This document shows, piece by piece, positions 33,657-41,823 of a stretch of 64,000 bases of DNA. The notes beneath the pieces are model-generated. The model ran no database searches. It was not told where the DNA came from and worked only from the letters and a program-made list of their open reading frames with translations. The DNA comes from Poriferisodalis sp965221945 (GTDB taxonomy: Bacteria; Actinomycetota; Acidimicrobiia; Acidimicrobiales; Poriferisodalaceae), in NCBI RefSeq assembly GCF_965221945.1, contig NZ_OZ244925.1:2356001-2420000 (forward strand). The letters are read 5' to 3'. Positions within the stretch are counted from its first letter, which is position 1; every line of letters starts with the position of its first letter. The translations under genes were made by a program, and so were the position numbers.

Positions 33657-34651
33657 CCCTCCTCGACACCGGCCAGGATCGCCTTGGCAATCTCGTCGGT
33701 GCCGATGTCGGGCACGGATTCATCGGCAACTACGGCGTCGCACGCCGCCCGAACCCGATCTGCGCAGTCTGCCTCTCCCAGGAACTCGAGCATGAGCACA
33801 GCTGAGAGAACTGCCGCAGTCGGATTCGCAAGACCTTTGCCGGCGATGTCAGGTGCCGATCCGTGCACCGGCTCGAAGAGCGACGGGCCCGTTCGGTCCG
33901 GGTTGAGGTTGGCCGAGGCCGCAAGCCCGATGCCACCCGCCACGGCGCCGCCGAGATCAGTGAGGATGTCGCCGAACAGGTTGTCAGTGACGATCACCTC
34001 GTAGCGGTGCGGATCTTCCACGAAGTGAATGCAGGCGGCGTCGACGTGGCTGTACGCAGTCTCCACGTCGGGGTACTCGGCGGCGACCTCGTTGAAGGTG
34101 CGTTCCCACAGGTCGCCGGAGAACGTCAGCACGTTGGTCTTGTGGACCAACGTCAGGTGACGGCGTTGGTGGGTGCGCGCCAGCTCGAAGCCGTATCGAA
34201 TGGCGCGCTCGGCCCCCATGCGGGTGTTGACAGAGCCCTGCGTGGCGATCTCATGAGGTGTGCCCTTGCGCAGGAACCCACCCTCGCCTGCATAGGTGCC
34301 CTCAGTGTTCTCGCGGATCACAGTGAAGCTGTGGCCGTCGGACAGGGTGAACGGGCGCAGGTTCACGTACAGATCCAGCTCGAAGCGGGCCTTCAACAAC
34401 AGGCCGCGCTCAATGACGCCCGGCGGGACTTCCGGCGTGCCCACGGCGCCGAGCAGGATGGCGTCGAAGGTACGCAACTCTTCCAGGGTCTCGTCGTCGA
34501 GCACCGTGCCATCTCGCAGGTAGCGATGGCCGCCCAGCTCGAATTCAGTCGTCGAGATGCTCGCGCCGGCGGCGGCAATCACATCGAGCGCGACCGAGAT
34601 GACCTCGGGTCCGATTCCGTCTCCTCCGATGACTGCGATGCGATGAGTCAC
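33653..34651 (-). CDS. leuB: 3-isopropylmalate dehydrogenase
   Basis: A 332-residue decarboxylating dehydrogenase of normal length. GGDGIGPEV at the N-terminus, TVIRENTEGTYAGEG for substrate contacts, VTDNLFGDILTDLGG for the metal aspartates, and FEPVHGSAPDIAGKG are all present. It oxidises 3-isopropylmalate in leucine synthesis, and by analogy 3-methylmalate in the citramalate route to isoleucine, which fits the coupling to cimA. The GTG start has AGGA 9 bases upstream. It is divergent from greA; two repeated hairpins lie in the gap. Confidence 0.92.
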   Translation of the reverse strand: MTHRIAVIGGDGIGPEVISVALDVIAAAGASISTTEFELGGHRYLRDGTVLDDETLEELRTFDAILLGAVGTPEVPPGVIERGLLLKARFELDLYVNLRPFTLSDGHSFTVIRENTEGTYAGEGGFLRKGTPHEIATQGSVNTRMGAERAIRYGFELARTHQRRHLTLVHKTNVLTFSGDLWERTFNEVAAEYPDVETAYSHVDAACIHFVEDPHRYEVIVTDNLFGDILTDLGGAVAGGIGLAASANLNPDRTGPSLFEPVHGSAPDIAGKGLANPTAAVLSAVLMLEFLGEADCADRVRAACDAVVADESVPDIGTDEIAKAILAGVEEG

Positions 34652-34694
34652 TGTGGTGTCCTTTGCCGATTCGTGTTGGCAAGTCTGCCGTCAA

Positions 34695-34757
34695 CGCCTC
34701 GGGGACGCCCTGAGGCGCAGGTGCCGACGCCTTAGGTACGCCCTGCGGCGCAAATGC
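34695..34757. repeat. Two tandem 30-bp hairpin repeats upstream of leuB and greA
   Basis: A 30-base unit at 34695-34724 is repeated at 34728-34757 with a 33-bp period; ACGCCCTG and GGCGCA are shared exactly. The first copy folds as CGCCTC-g-GGG, loop ACG, CCC-t-GAGGCG, ten paired bases. The second copy is weaker. The gap is between divergent starts, so this is not a terminator. It may be an operator or leader structure for leuB-cimA, or a mobile palindromic repeat. Confidence 0.55.
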
Positions 34758-34787
34758 GATGGTGAGTGTGCCTTGAGAAGCCCTCGG

Positions 34788-34793
34788 TAACCT
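34788..34793 (+). promoter_or_regulatory. -10 box of greA, leaderless
   Basis: TAACCT ends 7 bases before the GTG at 34801; no Shine-Dalgarno sequence is seen. Confidence 0.5.
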
Positions 34794-34800
34794 CGCGCAG

Positions 34801-35268
34801 GTGCGCGAGATCCATCACATCTCAGCGGAGACCCACGATCGGCTGCAGACCGAGTTCACCGATCTGACCGGTCGCGGTCGTATCGACATCGCTGCGCAGA
34901 TCGAAACGGCCCGCCTGCTCGGAGACCTGTCCGAGAACGGCGACTACCACGCTGCCAAAGAGGAACAGGGGAAGATGGAAGGCCGCATCATGCGGCTGAA
35001 GTCGATTCTGGAGAACTGCGAGATCGTCGAGGGATTTGACGACAGCAAGGTGGCACCGGGGCTGGTGGTCTCGATCCGCTTCGAAGGCGACAACGAGGTC
35101 GAGCAGTACCTGTTCGGCTCGATCGAGGAACGTCGGCCCGACATAGAGGTCGTCTCGCCTGGCTCGCCGATGGGTCAAGCTCTCGAGGGCGCTCGGGCCG
35201 GCCAGACGGTCACCTACGAAGCGAATGGCAACCAGCTGCGCATCGAAGTCGTGGCCATCGAGGCCTGA
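34801..35268 (+). CDS. greA: Transcript cleavage factor GreA
   Basis: A 155-residue protein of normal GreA length. The N-terminal coiled coil contains the acidic loop LSENGDYHAAKEEQG, which reaches into the RNA polymerase secondary channel and stimulates cleavage of backtracked RNA. The C-terminal FKBP-like domain ends in the conserved SPMGQALEGARAGQTV. It releases stalled polymerase. The GTG start follows a -10 box. The gene sits between leuB and leuC, with leuC 64 bases downstream on the same strand. Confidence 0.92.
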   Translation: MREIHHISAETHDRLQTEFTDLTGRGRIDIAAQIETARLLGDLSENGDYHAAKEEQGKMEGRIMRLKSILENCEIVEGFDDSKVAPGLVVSIRFEGDNEVEQYLFGSIEERRPDIEVVSPGSPMGQALEGARAGQTVTYEANGNQLRIEVVAIEA

Positions 35269-35332
35269 CGATTCGCCCCCTTCGGGTTCCGCCACGTTGG
35301 TTTGACAGGTGCACAGGGTCCATAGTGAAGGT

Positions 35333-36784
35333 GTGACAGACACCACAGCGGCAAACGCATCGAGCGCGGGCGCACCAGCGGCGGGGCCGCGCACGCTCAG
35401 CGAGAAGGTTTGGGACCGCCACGTCGTTCGCACCGGCGGCGGCCAGCCCGATCTCCTCTATATCGATCTTCACCTCGTGCATGAGGTGACCTCGCCGCAG
35501 GCATTCGAAGGCCTGCGGATTTCAGGCCGCACTGTGCGACGCCCGGACCTCACCGTGGCGACTGAGGACCACAACGTCCCGACTGCAGATCTCCACCTGC
35601 CGATCGCCGATCCGATCTCTGCCAGACAGGTCGAGGTACTGCGGACCAACTGCGACGAATTCGGCATCACGCTGTACCCGATGGGCGACCCGGGCCAGGG
35701 CATCGTCCACGTCATCGGCCCCGAACGCGGCCTCACGCTGCCGGGCATGACGGTGGTGTGCGGCGACAGCCACACTTCGACGCACGGGGCCTTTGGCGCT
35801 CTGGCCTTCGGTATCGGAACCTCCGAAGTCGAGCATGTGCTGGCCAGCCAGACACTGCCACAGACGCGTCCCGCCACCATGGAAGTACGGGTCGAGGGTG
35901 CCGCGCCTGCGGGTGTGACCGCCAAGGACATCGTGCTCGCGATCATCGGCCGGATCGGCACCGGCGGCGGCATCGGGCACATCATCGAGTACCGCGGATC
36001 TGCGATCCGTGCGCTGTCGATGGAAGGCCGGATGACCGTCTGCAACATGTCCATCGAGGCGGGCGCCAAGGCCGGCATGGTGTCGCCCGACGAAACCACC
36101 TTCGAGTACATGGCAGGTCGTCGGCATGTGCCGACCGGTGCCGACTGGGACGCAGCCGTGTCCGACTGGCGGTCGCTCGTCACTGACGAAAGCGCGACCT
36201 TCGACCGTACGGTCACCGTCGAGGCCGCATCGCTGCGCCCGCATGTGACCTGGGGCACCAATCCTGCGCATGTCATCCCGATCGACGGCGCCGTGCCTGC
36301 ACCCAGCGACTTCGAGGATCCCGTCGAAGCCACGACTGCCCAGCGGGCACTCGACTACATGGGACTTGCCGCGGGCACCCGGCTGTCCGACGTACATGTC
36401 GACACGGTTTTCATCGGCAGCTGCACCAATTCGCGCATCGAAGACCTGCGAGCTGCTGCAGCAGTCGCACGGGGACGCAAGGTGGCCGACGGCGTCCGGA
36501 CGCTGGTGGTGCCCGGCTCGTTCGCCGTCAAGAGGCAGGCCGAGGCCGAAGGGCTCGACGCGATCTTCACTGAGGCTGGATTCGACTGGCGCGAACCCGG
36601 CTGCTCTATGTGCCTGGCGATGAACCCCGACAAGCTCGCGCCCGGCGAGCGCTCGGCGTCGACGTCGAATCGCAACTTCGAGGGTCGGCAGGGGCGGGGC
36701 GGCCGGACGCACCTGTGCTCGCCGGAGGTGGCCGCCGCCACGGCGATCGCCGGGCGCTTTGTGACCCCCGACGATCTCGCCTGA
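35333..36784 (+). CDS. leuC: 3-isopropylmalate dehydratase large subunit
   Basis: A 483-residue aconitase-family subunit. The conserved LSEKVWDRHVV starts the fold; VVCGDSHTSTHGAFGALAFGIG follows; the [4Fe-4S] ligands are in GSCTNSR and PGCSMCLAMN. With LeuD it isomerises 2-isopropylmalate to 3-isopropylmalate, and in the citramalate route it converts citramalate to 3-methylmalate. I chose the GTG at 35333 because GAAGG lies 3 bases upstream; a GTG at 35309 would add eight residues. TTGACA at 35302-35307 looks like a -35 element but no well-spaced -10 follows. leuD starts 65 bases after the stop. Confidence 0.92.
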   Translation: MTDTTAANASSAGAPAAGPRTLSEKVWDRHVVRTGGGQPDLLYIDLHLVHEVTSPQAFEGLRISGRTVRRPDLTVATEDHNVPTADLHLPIADPISARQVEVLRTNCDEFGITLYPMGDPGQGIVHVIGPERGLTLPGMTVVCGDSHTSTHGAFGALAFGIGTSEVEHVLASQTLPQTRPATMEVRVEGAAPAGVTAKDIVLAIIGRIGTGGGIGHIIEYRGSAIRALSMEGRMTVCNMSIEAGAKAGMVSPDETTFEYMAGRRHVPTGADWDAAVSDWRSLVTDESATFDRTVTVEAASLRPHVTWGTNPAHVIPIDGAVPAPSDFEDPVEATTAQRALDYMGLAAGTRLSDVHVDTVFIGSCTNSRIEDLRAAAAVARGRKVADGVRTLVVPGSFAVKRQAEAEGLDAIFTEAGFDWREPGCSMCLAMNPDKLAPGERSASTSNRNFEGRQGRGGRTHLCSPEVAAATAIAGRFVTPDDLA

Positions 36785-36849
36785 ACGGCTGCTGAGACCC
36801 GCACGGTCAGGTTCGACAGACTCAACACGCTCGACAGAGAGGGAACGGC

Positions 36850-37440
36850 ATGGAGCCAGTACGAGTGCACGAGGGGCGCGCAGTGCCGCTCGATCGCTCC
36901 GACGTGGACACCGACCAGATCATCCCCAGCGACTGGTTGAAGCGGGTCGAACGCACCGGCTTCGGTAAGGGATTGTTCAGCGAGTGGCGCGACGAGCGCG
37001 ACTTTGTGCTGAACGACGAGCGCTTCGCCGGCGCCACGGTGCTGGTGGCTGGTTCCAACTTCGGCACTGGCTCGTCACGGGAGCACGCCGTGTGGGCGCT
37101 CATGGACTACGGATTCGTTGCGGTGGTCTCGCCCCGCTTCGGGGACATCTTCCGCAACAACTCCACCAAGAACGGTCTCGTGCCGGTGCAGGTGTCCGAG
37201 GAGGCCGCAGCACGCCTGCGTGCCGCCGTGGACGAAGACCCGAACCTGATCGTGACCGTCGACGTGGAGCGGCTCTTGCTCAGCGCCCCTGCCGCGGGCA
37301 TCGAGGAATCGTTCCCGATGGACGACGCCACCCGGGAACGCTTCTTGGAGGGCCTCGACGACATCGGCATCACGATGCGCAGCGTCGCTGCCATCGATGG
37401 CTACGAGACGACCCGTCCCGACTGGATGCCCACGACCTGA
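36850..37440 (+). CDS. leuD: 3-isopropylmalate dehydratase small subunit
   Basis: A 196-residue protein of normal length. LDRSDVDTDQIIPSDWLKRV at the start and AGSNFGTGSSREHAVWAL in the middle are the swivel-domain signatures, and FGDIFRNNSTKNGL completes the family pattern. It forms the isomerase with LeuC. GAGAGGGA lies 6 bases before the ATG. A small hairpin follows more than 100 bases downstream. Confidence 0.93.
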   Translation: MEPVRVHEGRAVPLDRSDVDTDQIIPSDWLKRVERTGFGKGLFSEWRDERDFVLNDERFAGATVLVAGSNFGTGSSREHAVWALMDYGFVAVVSPRFGDIFRNNSTKNGLVPVQVSEEAAARLRAAVDEDPNLIVTVDVERLLLSAPAAGIEESFPMDDATRERFLEGLDDIGITMRSVAAIDGYETTRPDWMPTT

Positions 37441-37557
37441 CTGCGCAGCAGCCCAGGCGGGACGCAACGCCGCCGGGAGGCAGCAATCAGATGCTCGATG
37501 GGCTTGCGGGCCACCGTTCCATGACTCAATGGGGGCGACCGTCTCCGGCAGCGAGTC

Positions 37558-37577
37558 ACACCCCGTTGGCAGGGTGT
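37558..37577. terminator. Possible weak terminator after leuD
   Basis: ACACCC (37558-37563) pairs with GGGTGT (37572-37577) over an 8-base loop. It lies 118 bases after the leuD stop and 33 before the Panacea gene start, so it could also be a leader hairpin of that gene. Confidence 0.3.
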
Positions 37578-37609
37578 CTGGCAGGATGAAGAGAGATGGG
37601 AGGGCCGCT

Positions 37610-38200
37610 GTGGCAGCAGTAGAGCTCACCGACGTGTCCCGCTACGGCATGGATGCGCCGCCAGGTGACGAGCGGCTCCAAGAAGCGATCTTGTACGTCG
37701 CGCGCCGGCTCGAAGACGACCCCGCGGGTCGCGGCGCGGTCAAGTTGAACAAGATCCTGTGGTGGGCCGATTTCGAGAGCTTTCGGGAACGGCTCCGGTC
37801 GGTGACCGGTGCCATGTATCAGAAGCTCCCGGAGGGGCCGGCACCGGTGCGCCAGGTTCCCGCACGCGAGGCTCTGATCGAGGAGGGTGCCGTCGAGCTG
37901 CGTCAACGCGATATTGGAGCGCCTCACCCCGAGAACGTTCTGCGCCCCTTGCGGGAGCCTCAGCAGCTATTCGATGCTGACGACCTCCACTACCTCGATA
38001 TGGCGCTTGACAAGTTTCGCGGCATGACCGGGGGTGAGTGCAGTGAGTTCAGCCACTGGGCGAGCGTCGGCTGGCGTGCTGTCGACTTCGAGCAGGTCAT
38101 CCCGTATGAGACTTCCATCATCGACCCTCGACCGCTCACCGAAGAAGCCCGTGCGCGGGGCGTGGAAATGGCGATCGCGGCCGGGTTCATTGCGGAGTAA
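37610..38200 (+). CDS. Panacea-domain protein (SocA-like, DUF4065)
   Basis: A 196-residue protein whose core fits the Panacea/SocA family: KLNKILWWADFESF corresponds to the usual K..K.LYFAD.....; MYQKLPEGPAPV is the YxKxxxGPxP motif; DDLHYLDMALDKF and SEFSHWASVGWRA are the later helices. Panacea domains are antitoxins of many toxin families and also protease adaptors (SocA delivers SocB to ClpXP). I see no toxin gene on either side. The GTG at 37610 is preceded by GGGAGGG at 5 bases, better than the ATG at 37586. Its end overlaps the convergent amidotransferase gene by 14 bases. Confidence 0.75.
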   Translation: MAAVELTDVSRYGMDAPPGDERLQEAILYVARRLEDDPAGRGAVKLNKILWWADFESFRERLRSVTGAMYQKLPEGPAPVRQVPAREALIEEGAVELRQRDIGAPHPENVLRPLREPQQLFDADDLHYLDMALDKFRGMTGGECSEFSHWASVGWRAVDFEQVIPYETSIIDPRPLTEEARARGVEMAIAAGFIAE

Positions 38201-38957
38201 CAGCTGCATCGTGGCCGTCGGCGGCTGCCTGCGTGCCGGCGAAGAAACGCAGCATCCAGGTTGCGGCGAGTTCCTGGTTGCAGGGCGTGGACAGACTGGT
38301 CTTGGCCTCGGCCACAACGTCTGTGCCCAGCAACTCGGTGCGGCTCTCGTACAGCGGCCCGACGAATTCGGGTTGGAATTCTGGGTGACCTTGCAGTCCG
38401 ATGAGGTGGTCCCCCACCGCCAGCATCGCGATCGGGCATCGGTCAGCGCCTGCCAACACGAGGCCACCGGGGGGCAGTGACACCACCTGGTCTTGATGGC
38501 TGTGGATGAGGCGGATCTCGTCCGATTGCGGATCCATCCACTCGCGGTGCTCATGAATCTTCCAGACGTTCGCGCCGACCGTCCAGCCATGGGGCGCCCG
38601 CTGCACCGTGCCACCGAGCGCGTGGGCGATCATCTGGTGACCGAAACAGACGCCGAACATCTTGCGACGCTCAGCGTGCAGCTGCCGCACGAAGTCGGCG
38701 AACTGGGTGATCCAGGGCACGTCGTCATACACCGAGGCTCGAGTGCCGGTGGTCATCCAGCCGTCGTAGGCGTCGAGGTCATCGGGCCATTCGCCATCGG
38801 GAAGGCTGAAGGTGTCCATCTCGACGCTCGGGTCCACCCGCGCAATCACGTCGGCGAACATGTCCGAATAGGTGCCGCAGATAGATCTCAGCTCACCCAC
38901 GGGATCGTCGCAGCGCAACAGGCCCAAGCGCAGAGTGTCCGAAGCGGGCCCTGACAT
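38187..38957 (-). CDS. Class I glutamine amidotransferase family protein
   Basis: A 256-residue GATase1 protein resembling the GMP synthase-like amidotransferases. The nucleophile Cys is in KMFGVCFGHQMIAHALGG, and the catalytic His-Glu pair is in LQGHPEFQPEF. SRASVYDDVPWI, before the Cys, is typical of the free-standing GuaA-like group such as YfeJ. It would take ammonia from glutamine or cleave a gamma-glutamyl bond; the acceptor is unknown. ATG 38957 was chosen at the start of the conserved part. It is 7 bases downstream of the SsuD-like gene, so the two are likely one operon. Confidence 0.8.
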   Translation of the reverse strand: MSGPASDTLRLGLLRCDDPVGELRSICGTYSDMFADVIARVDPSVEMDTFSLPDGEWPDDLDAYDGWMTTGTRASVYDDVPWITQFADFVRQLHAERRKMFGVCFGHQMIAHALGGTVQRAPHGWTVGANVWKIHEHREWMDPQSDEIRLIHSHQDQVVSLPPGGLVLAGADRCPIAMLAVGDHLIGLQGHPEFQPEFVGPLYESRTELLGTDVVAEAKTSLSTPCNQELAATWMLRFFAGTQAAADGHDAAVTPQ

Positions 38958-38964
38958 GTGACGC

Positions 38965-40077
38965 TCAGCGGAACGACGAGACGAGCGCCTCGCCAGAGCC
39001 GGTCTCCAGCGACTCCAGCAAGCCCTGCTCACGCAGGATCGGCATCACGCCCTCGCCGAACCAATAGGCCTCTTCAAGGTGCGGATAGCCCGACAGGATG
39101 AACTCGTCAAAGCCCAGTTCGTGATATTCGGCAATTCGGTCGGCTACCTCGGCGTAGCTGCCCACGAGTGCGGTGCCAGCGCCTCCCCGAACGAGCCCGA
39201 TGCCCGACCAGACGTTGGGATGGATCTCAAGTCGGCCGCCCTGTTCTGAGTGCAGTTGCGCCATCCGGCGCTGGCCTTCGGACATGGTGGTGGCGAAGTC
39301 GGCTTGGGCCGAAGCGATCGCCTCGGGGCTCATGTGGGCGAGCATGTCGTCCGCCACGGCCCAAGCATCAGCAGCATCGGGCCGGGTGATGACGTGAAAC
39401 CGGATGCCGAACCGCAGAGTGCGTCCCTGTTCGGCCGCCAGCGTCCGCATGCGACCCAGGCGTTCAGTCACCATGTCTGGCGGTTCGCCCCAGGCGAGAT
39501 ACACGTCGACGTGAGTCGCCGCGATGCGTTCGGCCGCGGGCGACGCTCCGCCGAAGTACACGGGCGGCACCGGATCGGGAACATCGCGGGTCGTTGCCCC
39601 GGCGACCTTGTAGAAGTCGCCGTCGAAGTCGAACGGGTCCCCGCTCCACGCCTCACGCACAATCTGCAGAAACTCGCCCGTACGGGCATAGCGAGTGTCC
39701 TTGTCGAGCCAGTCGCCGAAGCGATTTAGCTCGCGTGGCTCTGCTCCGGTCACGATGTTGAGCAGCAATCGGCCGCCGGTGAGCCGCTGGTAGGTGGAAG
39801 CCATCTGTGCGGCGAGCGTCGGCGAGAGGAATCCGGGCCTGAACGCCACCAGGAACTTGATGCGGCGCGTCAGCGGCGCCAGGGCGATGGTGGAGAGCCA
39901 GGCGTCCTCGCACATCGTCCCGCACGGCGTGAGCATCCCCTCGTAGCCAAGCTGATCGCAGGCAGTCGCGATCTGGGCGAGATAGTCCATCGACGGCGCC
40001 CGCCAATGCGCGCCCGGCTCGTCGGGCAGTACGTCGCGCGAGTCGCCTCCGGTTGGCAAGAACCAGTGGACCTTCAT
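38965..40077 (-). CDS. ssuD: FMNH2-dependent alkanesulfonate monooxygenase-like protein
   Basis: A 370-residue luciferase-like monooxygenase of normal SsuD length. VHWFLPTGGDSR at the N-terminus, LTPCGTMCEDAWL with the Cys seen in SsuD, FLVAFRPGFLSPTLAAQM, LLLNIVTGAEPREL and ILSGYPHLEEAYWFGEGVMPIL match the family. SsuD desulfonates alkanesulfonates to aldehyde plus sulfite, using FMNH2 from a partner reductase. No ssuE or ssuABC is present here, so sulfur scavenging is only likely. It is upstream of the amidotransferase gene and divergent from the degraded dipeptide transporter. Confidence 0.85.
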   Translation of the reverse strand: MKVHWFLPTGGDSRDVLPDEPGAHWRAPSMDYLAQIATACDQLGYEGMLTPCGTMCEDAWLSTIALAPLTRRIKFLVAFRPGFLSPTLAAQMASTYQRLTGGRLLLNIVTGAEPRELNRFGDWLDKDTRYARTGEFLQIVREAWSGDPFDFDGDFYKVAGATTRDVPDPVPPVYFGGASPAAERIAATHVDVYLAWGEPPDMVTERLGRMRTLAAEQGRTLRFGIRFHVITRPDAADAWAVADDMLAHMSPEAIASAQADFATTMSEGQRRMAQLHSEQGGRLEIHPNVWSGIGLVRGGAGTALVGSYAEVADRIAEYHELGFDEFILSGYPHLEEAYWFGEGVMPILREQGLLESLETGSGEALVSSFR

Positions 40078-40167
40078 CGGCCGAGCACCTCGCCTGCAAC
40101 GTCGCGCCGGGCTCCGCAGACAACGGGCGCCGACTGCGGTGGGGGATGGCGACGTCGGTTACGGTAG

Positions 40168-40317
40168 CGCCGGCTCCACGGGAGCCCGGTCAAGATCTTG
40201 CTGGCTGTGGTCGCACCCGACTACCTTCGCATCCGCATCACGCCAGGAGATCCAACCACCGTCATCATCGGCGACGGCCTGCAGGACGTCTGCAAACCCA
40301 TGCTGCGCGAGCGCTGA
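40168..40317 (+). pseudogene. Probable remnant of a dppC-type permease end
   Basis: The frame ending in TGA at 40315 reads ILLAVVAPDYLRIRI, then TVIIGDGLQDVCKPMLRER. The last part resembles the C-terminus of DppC/OppC permeases (LLGDGLRDALDPRLR) and stands 3 bases before the ATPase start, where dppC normally ends. An in-frame TAG at 40165 and no hydrophobic body show that the rest of the gene is lost. The match is short, so the identification is tentative. Confidence 0.4.
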
Positions 40318-40320
40318 GCA

Positions 40321-41111
40321 GTGTCTCCCAGTTTCGGCGTGTCACGGCTGTCAGTGCGGGGGTTGACCGTCCGATTCGATGACTTCACTGCAGTGTCGGA
40401 TGTCTCTCTGGATCTCCATGACGGCGGAACTCTTGCGGTGGTCGGTGAATCGGGTTCGGGAAAGTCGGTGACTGCTCTATCGATCATGCGGCTCATCGAG
40501 ATCGGAACGAGAGCCACTATCGACAGCGGGGAGGTGCTGTTCAGGCACGACGATGGACAGGTTGTCGATCTGCTCAAGCTCGCCGAACCGCAGATGCGCT
40601 CCATTCGGGGCAACCGGATCTCGATGATCTTCCAAGAGCCGCTGACCAGCCTGAATCCCGTGTACACCGTCGGCAGCCAGATCGGCGAGGCGCTGCGACT
40701 GCACCGCGGCATGAATCGCGCGCAGGCGCGGCAGCGGACCCTAGAGATGCTCGACCGAGTGCGGATTCCCGACGCCGCACGCCGGATCGACTAATACCCC
40801 ATGAGATGTCGGGCGGGATGCGACAGCGAGTGATGATCGCGATGGCACTTGCCTGTGACCCGGCAATTCTCATCGCCGACGAGCCCACAACCGCCCTCGA
40901 CGTGACGATCCAGGCGCAGATCCTGGCGCTGATGGCCGAGATGCAGCGCGAAACGGGCGCCGCGGTGCTGATCATCACCCACGACATGGGCGTCGTCGCC
41001 GAGATTGCCGGTCACTCCGATCCCCGGCGATTCGAGCTGCTTGATCCCAATGAGGCAGGCGACACAGAATCGCTTGCCGCGAGGACGGCCAAGGGAAGCA
41101 CCGACGCATGA
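40321..41111 (+). pseudogene. Broken dipeptide/oligopeptide ABC ATPase (dppD-like)
   Basis: The first part (40321-40794) is a good DppD ATPase: Walker A VGESGSGKS, then ISMIFQEPLTSLNPVYTVG. It stops at a TAA (40792) exactly before the signature. Homology resumes in another frame at about 40797 as PHEMSGGMRQRVMIAMAL, Walker B ILIADEPTTALDV and the H-loop LIITHDMGVVAEIA, up to 41020. One base seems to be missing in a C run around 40797. After the H-loop the expected 80-residue tail is gone and is replaced by an unrelated 30-residue end. The gene has a nonsense change, a frameshift and a terminal loss. The end overlaps the next ATPase by ATGA, so the original operon order is still visible. Confidence 0.8.
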
Positions 41112-41818
41112 CGACGTCGGCCGCTGGGACACCAATCGTCGAAGTCGACGCTCTCACCAAACACTTCCCAGCTCCGGGCAAGGCGCGTGTGCACGCCGTC
41201 GAGCAGGTCAGCCTGCAGGTCGGACGGGGCGAGACACTCGCGATCGTCGGCGAGAGCGGCTGCGGAAAATCAACACTGGCGTATCTGATCATCCGTCTGC
41301 TCGACCCGACAAGCGGCACGATCCGCCTCGATGGCACGGACATCACCAACCTCGGGCCGAGCGCCCTGCGCCCCCATCGTCGCAAGGTCCAGATCGTCTT
41401 CCAAGATCCGTTCGCCAGCCTGGATCCACGCCGACCGATCGGCAAGGCCATCGGCGAACCGCTGGAGATTCACCGGGCCGTGCCACGCCGGGGGATCAAC
41501 GATGTGGTGGCGACGCTGCTGCAGCGCGTGGGCATGTCTGCCGACGACATGTCGCAATACCCGCACCAACTCTCGGGTGGGCAGCGTCAACGCATTTGCA
41601 TCGCCCGGGCGCTCGCGCTGCGCCCTGAACTCGTGATCGCCGATGAGGCCGTGTCAGCGCTGGACGCCGTGCCGATCGCCGATCCGCGGCAGCGCCGTAC
41701 TGATCGGTCGGTGCGCACCGACGAGATCCCGAGCCCCGTATTCGAGCCCGGCACAGCTCCCGAGCCAGTCGTGCTCACCGAGATCGAACCCGGCCACCTC
41801 GTGGCACGAGAGGAGTAA
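41108..41818 (+). pseudogene. Internally deleted dipeptide/oligopeptide ABC ATPase (dppF-like)
   Basis: The frame is open for 236 codons, but DppF proteins are about 320-350. Walker A VGESGCGKST, QIVFQDPFASLDPRR, LSGGQRQRICIARAL and Walker B LVIADEAVSALD are normal. The sequence then jumps from SALD straight to VPIADPRQRR and ends in the normal DppF tail SPVFEPGTAPEP. About 90 residues with the H-loop are missing in frame, so ATP hydrolysis should be lost. A stable but inactive product remains possible. It is the third damaged gene of this operon. Confidence 0.78.
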
Positions 41819-41823
41819 TACCG

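Noticed and set aside
35302..35326. Sigma-70-type promoter (TTGACA with CATAGT) for leuC
   Set aside because: The spacing of 13 bases is too short for a normal promoter, so it was not listed.
40321..41111. Programmed frameshift in the first dipeptide ATPase
   Set aside because: There is also a stop and the tail is missing, and the neighbouring genes are damaged as well; decay explains all of it more simply.
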